Assembly (NCBI GenBank): GCA_019410105.1
Contig: DXTB01000023.1
Coordinates: 1 to 16,702, forward strand
Direction: 5' to 3'
Source of the DNA: Clostridiales bacterium
GTDB lineage: Bacteria; Bacillota_A; Clostridia; Oscillospirales; Oscillospiraceae
DNA length: 16,702 bases
The position numbers and the translations under genes were made by a program. Below the pieces are notes generated by a model, which was not told the DNA's origin, searched no databases, and was given only the letters and a program-made list of their open reading frames with translations. Positions 14,922 to 16,702 of the stretch are shown here, in pieces. The first letter of the stretch is position 1, and every line of letters starts with the position of its first letter.

Positions 14922-15001
14922 GGGCGGCGCTGGCGCTGCCGCCGGGGGCCATTTCCTTGAGGGAACTGTCCTAATCCCGGCTGGCCTCACCAGCGCCGCC
15001 C
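14922..15001. repeat. Long GC-rich inverted repeat next to the origin
   Basis: GGGCGGCGCTGG (14922-14933) and its exact reverse complement (14990-15001) enclose 56 bases that hold further dyads: GGCGGC with GCCGCC at 14923-14928/14938-14943, CCGGG with CCCGG, and a TTCC-GGAA hairpin. It begins one base after the nick hairpin and ends 5 bases before the stop of the upstream gene. It could be a single-strand origin, an oriT-like structure, or an RNA stem between the two genes. Confidence 0.6.
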
Positions 15002-15006
15002 AAACA

Positions 15007-15324
15007 TCAGGCTTTTGGATTTACCAAATGGATACCCGTAGCCTTGGCCCCCACCTGGGGCTGGCCCTGGCTCCAATAGATAAACACCTCTAGGCCGTCG
15101 AAACGAACTTCGGCATAGCCGTCCGGGGCATCCATGAGCTTATCCCCGTCAATGCGCACATTGATTTTGTCCAGGCCCTTTTCCGGCAAGGCCACCGTAT
15201 AGCGGTAGCCGAGGACGGTATCTGTCCGCCTGTTGTTCTGGTACTCGTAAGCCGGGGACACCTCCACCAGCCACAGCTTGTTCCCCAGGCTCCGGGGGTC
15301 GATAGTCAAATCGGTAATTTTCAT
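15007..15324 (-). CDS. Unknown protein encoded upstream of the rep origin
   Basis: A 105-aa soluble protein of unrecognised function. It appears mostly beta-stranded: LWLVEVSPAYEYQNN (18-32), a VLGYRYTVALPEKGLDKINVRI core (38-59), APDGYAEVRFDGLEVFIYWS (66-85), and C-terminal VGAKATGIHLVNPKA. There are no cysteines, membrane segments or catalytic motif. Position ahead of rep and tcpA recalls the small beta-rich genes at the head of Tn916-type transfer modules, but sequence does not allow equating them. AGGAAAGGA lies before ATG 15324. A GC-rich hairpin (GGGCGG/CCGCCC, about 15353-15377) and two palindromic sites lie upstream. A DNA- or protein-binding helper of Rep is a guess. Confidence 0.75.
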   Translation of the reverse strand: MKITDLTIDPRSLGNKLWLVEVSPAYEYQNNRRTDTVLGYRYTVALPEKGLDKINVRIDGDKLMDAPDGYAEVRFDGLEVFIYWSQGQPQVGAKATGIHLVNPKA

Positions 15325-15442
15325 GGTAAAACATTCCTTTCCTATTCAGGGGGGCGGCGGCTGGCCCGGCCTCCGCCCTGGCTGATAAGTTCACAAGTCC
15401 TTGTGTTGTACCTATCATAATCTGAAACAGAAATGTTTTCAC

Positions 15443-15455
15443 GACTTACTAAGTC
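15443..15455. promoter_or_regulatory. Palindromic site 1 (GACTTA-C-TAAGTC)
   Basis: A 6-1-6 perfect palindrome. On the minus strand it reads TCTGACTTAGTAAGTC (15458 down to 15443), identical to the core of the longer palindrome at 15526-15550. It lies about 118 bases before the unknown gene and just upstream of a possible -10 TATGAT (minus strand, about 15415-15420), as expected for an operator. Confidence 0.65.
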
Positions 15456-15525
15456 AGAGGTGTTTCCTGGTGATTTCAACGGCTTGCCGCAAATCTGACG
15501 TTTCAATCAGCCGTTTTTCCCGGCA

Positions 15526-15550
15526 TTTTCTGACTTAGTAAGTCAGAAAA
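15526..15550. promoter_or_regulatory. Palindromic site 2 (12-1-12 perfect palindrome)
   Basis: TTTTCTGACTTA and TAAGTCAGAAAA flank a central G in a perfect 25-bp palindrome, 12 bases after the regulator stop codon. It shares TCTGACTTAGTAAGTC with site 1, 89 bp away centre to centre. It may be an operator for the adjacent HTH protein. Its T run on the plus strand also makes it terminator-like. Confidence 0.7.
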
Positions 15551-15562
15551 TTTTTCGTTGCT

Positions 15563-16057
15563 TTATTTCCGCTGTTGGGAGCCTAGTAGCTCACCTTGCT
15601 TGTGAAAGCCCATGTCCTCCAAAAACTTATTGCACTCAGAGATTGTCAGGCTTTGGCTGTTCTCTATGAAATACGCATAGATACGGTGTAGGGTGTTTCT
15701 GGGGAGCAAAGTATATCCGGCTAGTGCGATCAGGTGATAACCTGTCAGCGTGTCCAGAGAAAAGCCCACGCACAAAGAGACGATTGTTGAAAGTTTGGGC
15801 TGTTCGGCTTCGTTTTGGAGCCTATAATACATCGTTGAATCCAGGTCAGTACAATCAGAAAATGTCCTTGGATTGATATGTTTCGCTGTAAATAAGCGGT
15901 GGATTTCTTCTTTACAAGTTCCTTTGGGTTGGCAGGCCAGAGCGAAACGGCTTTCAAAGCCGTCCACACTGATTATACCCACAGTTACCTCGTATTGAAA
16001 GAAATGGAAGGGGCCGCCGCCGGAGGTGGTGGCGCTGGGGAAAAAGGTGTATGCCAT
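15563..16057 (-). CDS. HTH (XRE-like) transcriptional regulator, N-terminus uncertain
   Basis: Residues about 48-164 look like a compact helical DNA-binding regulator. CKEEIHRLFTAKHINPRTFSDCTDLDSTMYYRL reads as a helix-turn-helix, then a second helical repeat (STIVSLCVGFSLDTLTGYHLIALAGYTL) and a C-terminal pair (LHRIYAYFIEN, SECNKFLEDMGFH). The first about 40 residues from ATG 16057 (serine/glycine/phenylalanine-rich) look unlike the rest, and that ATG has no ribosome site. A near-perfect site (AAGGAGGTG) instead serves ATG 16085 in another frame. The true start may lie further inside, for example the GTG codon after GAGGTAACT near 15978, or a frameshift may be involved. It probably controls the element through the paired palindromes beside it. 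Confidence 0.65.
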   Translation of the reverse strand: MAYTFFPSATTSGGGPFHFFQYEVTVGIISVDGFESRFALACQPKGTCKEEIHRLFTAKHINPRTFSDCTDLDSTMYYRLQNEAEQPKLSTIVSLCVGFSLDTLTGYHLIALAGYTLLPRNTLHRIYAYFIENSQSLTISECNKFLEDMGFHKQGELLGSQQRK

Positions 16058-16085
16058 AAATAGACAGGCTGTAGAAACAAGGCAT
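15954..16085 (-). CDS. Small 43-aa ORF with a strong ribosome site overlapping the regulator
   Basis: ATG 16085 follows AAAGGAGGTG with ideal spacing. Its frame gives MPCFYSLSIYGIHLF, an arginine-rich middle (QRHHLRRRPLPF) and a stop at 15954. It overlaps the first third of the regulator in a different frame. It may be a short coupling ORF, the true N-terminus of the regulator followed by a frameshift, or non-functional. Confidence 0.35.
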   Translation of the reverse strand: MPCFYSLSIYGIHLFPQRHHLRRRPLPFLSIRGNCGYNQCGRL

Positions 16086-16090
16086 ACAAA

Positions 16091-16216
16091 TCACCTCCTT
16101 TTGCGGAAAGCGTATCGGTGGGTAGGAACTGCCCCCGGCGGTGCCACCTTGGAAAGCCATACCAAAAATAAGCATAAAAAGAGTACGGCTTTTCTCAAAA
16201 AGCTGTACTCCTTCAT
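16091..16216 (-). CDS. Possible 41-aa leader peptide containing a terminator hairpin
   Basis: ATG 16216 opens a frame reading MKEYSFLRKAVLFLCLFLVW, then SKVAPPGAVPTHRYAFRKRR to TGA at 16091-16093. It is a short basic start, a hydrophobic membrane-like helix (11-21) and a basic tail. The codons for residues 3-12 form the stem of an intrinsic terminator. The stop codon lies inside the AAGGAGGTGA ribosome site of the next ORF, and the frame is the same as the downstream regulator. A ribosome on this leader would disrupt the terminator, as in translational attenuation. No clear ribosome site is seen, so coding is uncertain. Confidence 0.35.
   Translation of the reverse strand: MKEYSFLRKAVLFLCLFLVWLSKVAPPGAVPTHRYAFRKRR
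16176..16210 (-). terminator. Intrinsic terminator on the minus strand
   Basis: A 13-bp stem (16181-16193 with 16198-16210, one G/T wobble) and 4-nt loop; on the minus strand it is followed by TTTTT (16176-16180). It would end leftward transcripts coming from the structured region at the right edge. Confidence 0.8.
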
Positions 16217-16223
16217 ACCTATG

Positions 16224-16237
16224 GCAACAAGTGTTGC
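16224..16237. repeat. Palindrome GCAACA-AG-TGTTGC
   Basis: Perfect 6-2-6 dyad just upstream of the leader ORF. A second perfect palindrome, TTTTCATGAAAA, lies at 16248-16259. Either could be an operator or an RNA stem ahead of the terminator. Confidence 0.5.
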
Positions 16238-16285
16238 TGTCTTAAATTTTTCATGAAAAGGGCATAATTTCCCCTTTCCCCATTC

Positions 16286-16574
16286 TTTCCGTCAGTATTG
16301 CCTCAGCCTCGCAGGTATCACCCGCACCAGCAATAGGGGACTTGGTTCGCCTCACTCCGCGGATTATACGGAAACGCTAACGCCGCCCATCGTCCACCAG
16401 GACAAGCGTTTTACATTTGGCAAAAATCATGCCGTTACCGGCCCCTTGGGCATATTTATAAAACAGGTGAAGTTACCCCGCAGGCACATTGGCAGGGGAG
16501 GCATCCCCGCATGCCGTTGGCTCCACTTCCGCAACAAAGCGGTTTCCCGCTACTGCGGACAAATCAAACTTCAC
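16286..16574 (-). ncRNA. Candidate structured RNA on the minus strand
   Basis: No convincing protein gene is seen from 16217 to the right edge, but helices are dense. GTGAAGTT at 16574-16567 pairs with AACTTCAC at 16474-16467 and encloses two hairpins: 16528-16533/16554-16559 with inner 16538-16542/16547-16551 (GAAA loop on the minus strand), and 16495-16499/16504-16508. Further left: 16431-16434/16439-16442 (GTAA loop), 16372-16378/16405-16411 with inner 16392-16395/16400-16403, and 16296-16301/16330-16335 enclosing 16311-16316/16320-16325. The last needs a G-U pair that exists only in minus-strand RNA. Both GNRA-type loops also read correctly only on the minus strand. A terminator follows at 16176-16210. 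The family is not recognised. Confidence 0.5.
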
Positions 16575-16702
16575 GCACAGCCCATACACAATTCCCGGAT
16601 GCACTTATGCGCCCATATCCATAACGCCGGGGGTCGGGCTGACGTATCAAAAGCTGTTCCCGCTTCTGGCTGTTCCCGTCCGTAATCCTCGTGCGGGGGC
16701 CA
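16575..16702. other. Right edge without an assignable gene
   Basis: On the minus strand two frames are open to the edge: one ends at 16564-16566 (46 codons), the other at 16571-16573. Either could be the 3' end of a gene lying outside, but neither shows a recognisable domain. The region may instead be the 5' part of the structured RNA. Confidence 0.3.

Larger units (their letters stand above)
10545..16702. mobile_element. Integrated mobilizable element, left end and body; right end outside the window
   Basis: The block contains, all leftward, a large serine recombinase, a SHOCT-like ORF, a TcpA/FtsK ATPase, an HUH-helicase Rep with an adjacent origin, an unknown protein and an HTH regulator. 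GC falls sharply at about 10.6 kb. No VirB4/VirB6-like mating-pore genes or canonical relaxase are visible, so it fits an integrative and mobilizable element, or part of a larger conjugative one. Because serine integrases lie next to their attachment site, the left junction is placed between the host terminator and the recombinase stop (about 10544-10566). The exact core cannot be read without the right end. Confidence 0.85.

Noticed and set aside
16286..16574. Group II intron or tmRNA as an explanation of the structured region
   Set aside because: No domain V-like 34-nt helix with catalytic AGC, no intron-encoded protein, and no alanine-tRNA-like ends were found.
16446..16685. Rightward 79-codon frame at the right edge
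   Set aside because: No ribosome site or domain; it overlaps helices that make sense as minus-strand RNA.

Overview
The window looks like the chromosome of a GC-rich, anaerobic gut Clostridia (Oscillospiraceae type, e.g. the Flavonifractor/Intestinimonas/Lawsonibacter neighbourhood). This is inferred from the ethanolamine microcompartment genes, the BlaI/M56 pair, Firmicutes-style AGGAGG ribosome sites and high GC. From about 10.55 kb to the right edge, base composition falls and becomes uneven, and the gene content is that of an integrated mobile element.

Host part, left to right. (1) The end of an ethanolamine-utilisation (eut) operon: a PduM-like/TIGR02536-type protein (5' cut), the shell vertex protein EutN, the ethanolamine permease EutH and the cupin EutQ, closed by a strong terminator. 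A two-hairpin spacer lies between eutN and eutH. (2) An NhaC-type antiporter, a macro-domain protein and a two-OB-fold SSB-like protein, all rightward. (3) Leftward: inorganic pyrophosphatase, UDP-galactopyranose mutase (Glf) and a family-2 glycosyltransferase, the last two forming a probable galactofuranose surface-glycan pair. (4) Rightward: a BlaI/MecI repressor and an M56 (BlaR1-like) membrane metallopeptidase whose C-terminal part is not a penicillin-binding domain. Their promoter carries two TACAnnTGTA operators. A strong terminator ends the host block.

Mobile element (about 10.55 kb to beyond 16.70 kb, all genes leftward). It holds a large serine recombinase at the left end, a small SHOCT-like ORF, a TcpA/FtsK-type DNA-pumping ATPase, and a Rep protein that joins an HUH endonuclease to a superfamily-3 helicase, as in CRESS-DNA viruses. 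It also has a conserved-looking unknown protein, a divergent HTH regulator, and a highly structured region at the right edge. No canonical relaxase or T4SS genes are visible, so it is best read as an integrative and mobilizable element, or part of one.

The main observation is just upstream of rep. A perfect 13-bp stem with a 7-nt loop displays, on the rep sense strand, the nonanucleotide TAGTATTAC, the nick-site motif of circovirus/geminivirus rolling-circle origins. It is followed at once by two tandem 7-bp repeats placed like circovirus Rep-binding iterons. The element therefore appears to carry a complete virus-like rolling-circle origin and initiator next to a coupling ATPase. A second candidate is a structured RNA on the minus strand at about 16.26-16.57 kb, with GNRA tetraloops and a downstream intrinsic terminator lying inside a small leader ORF.
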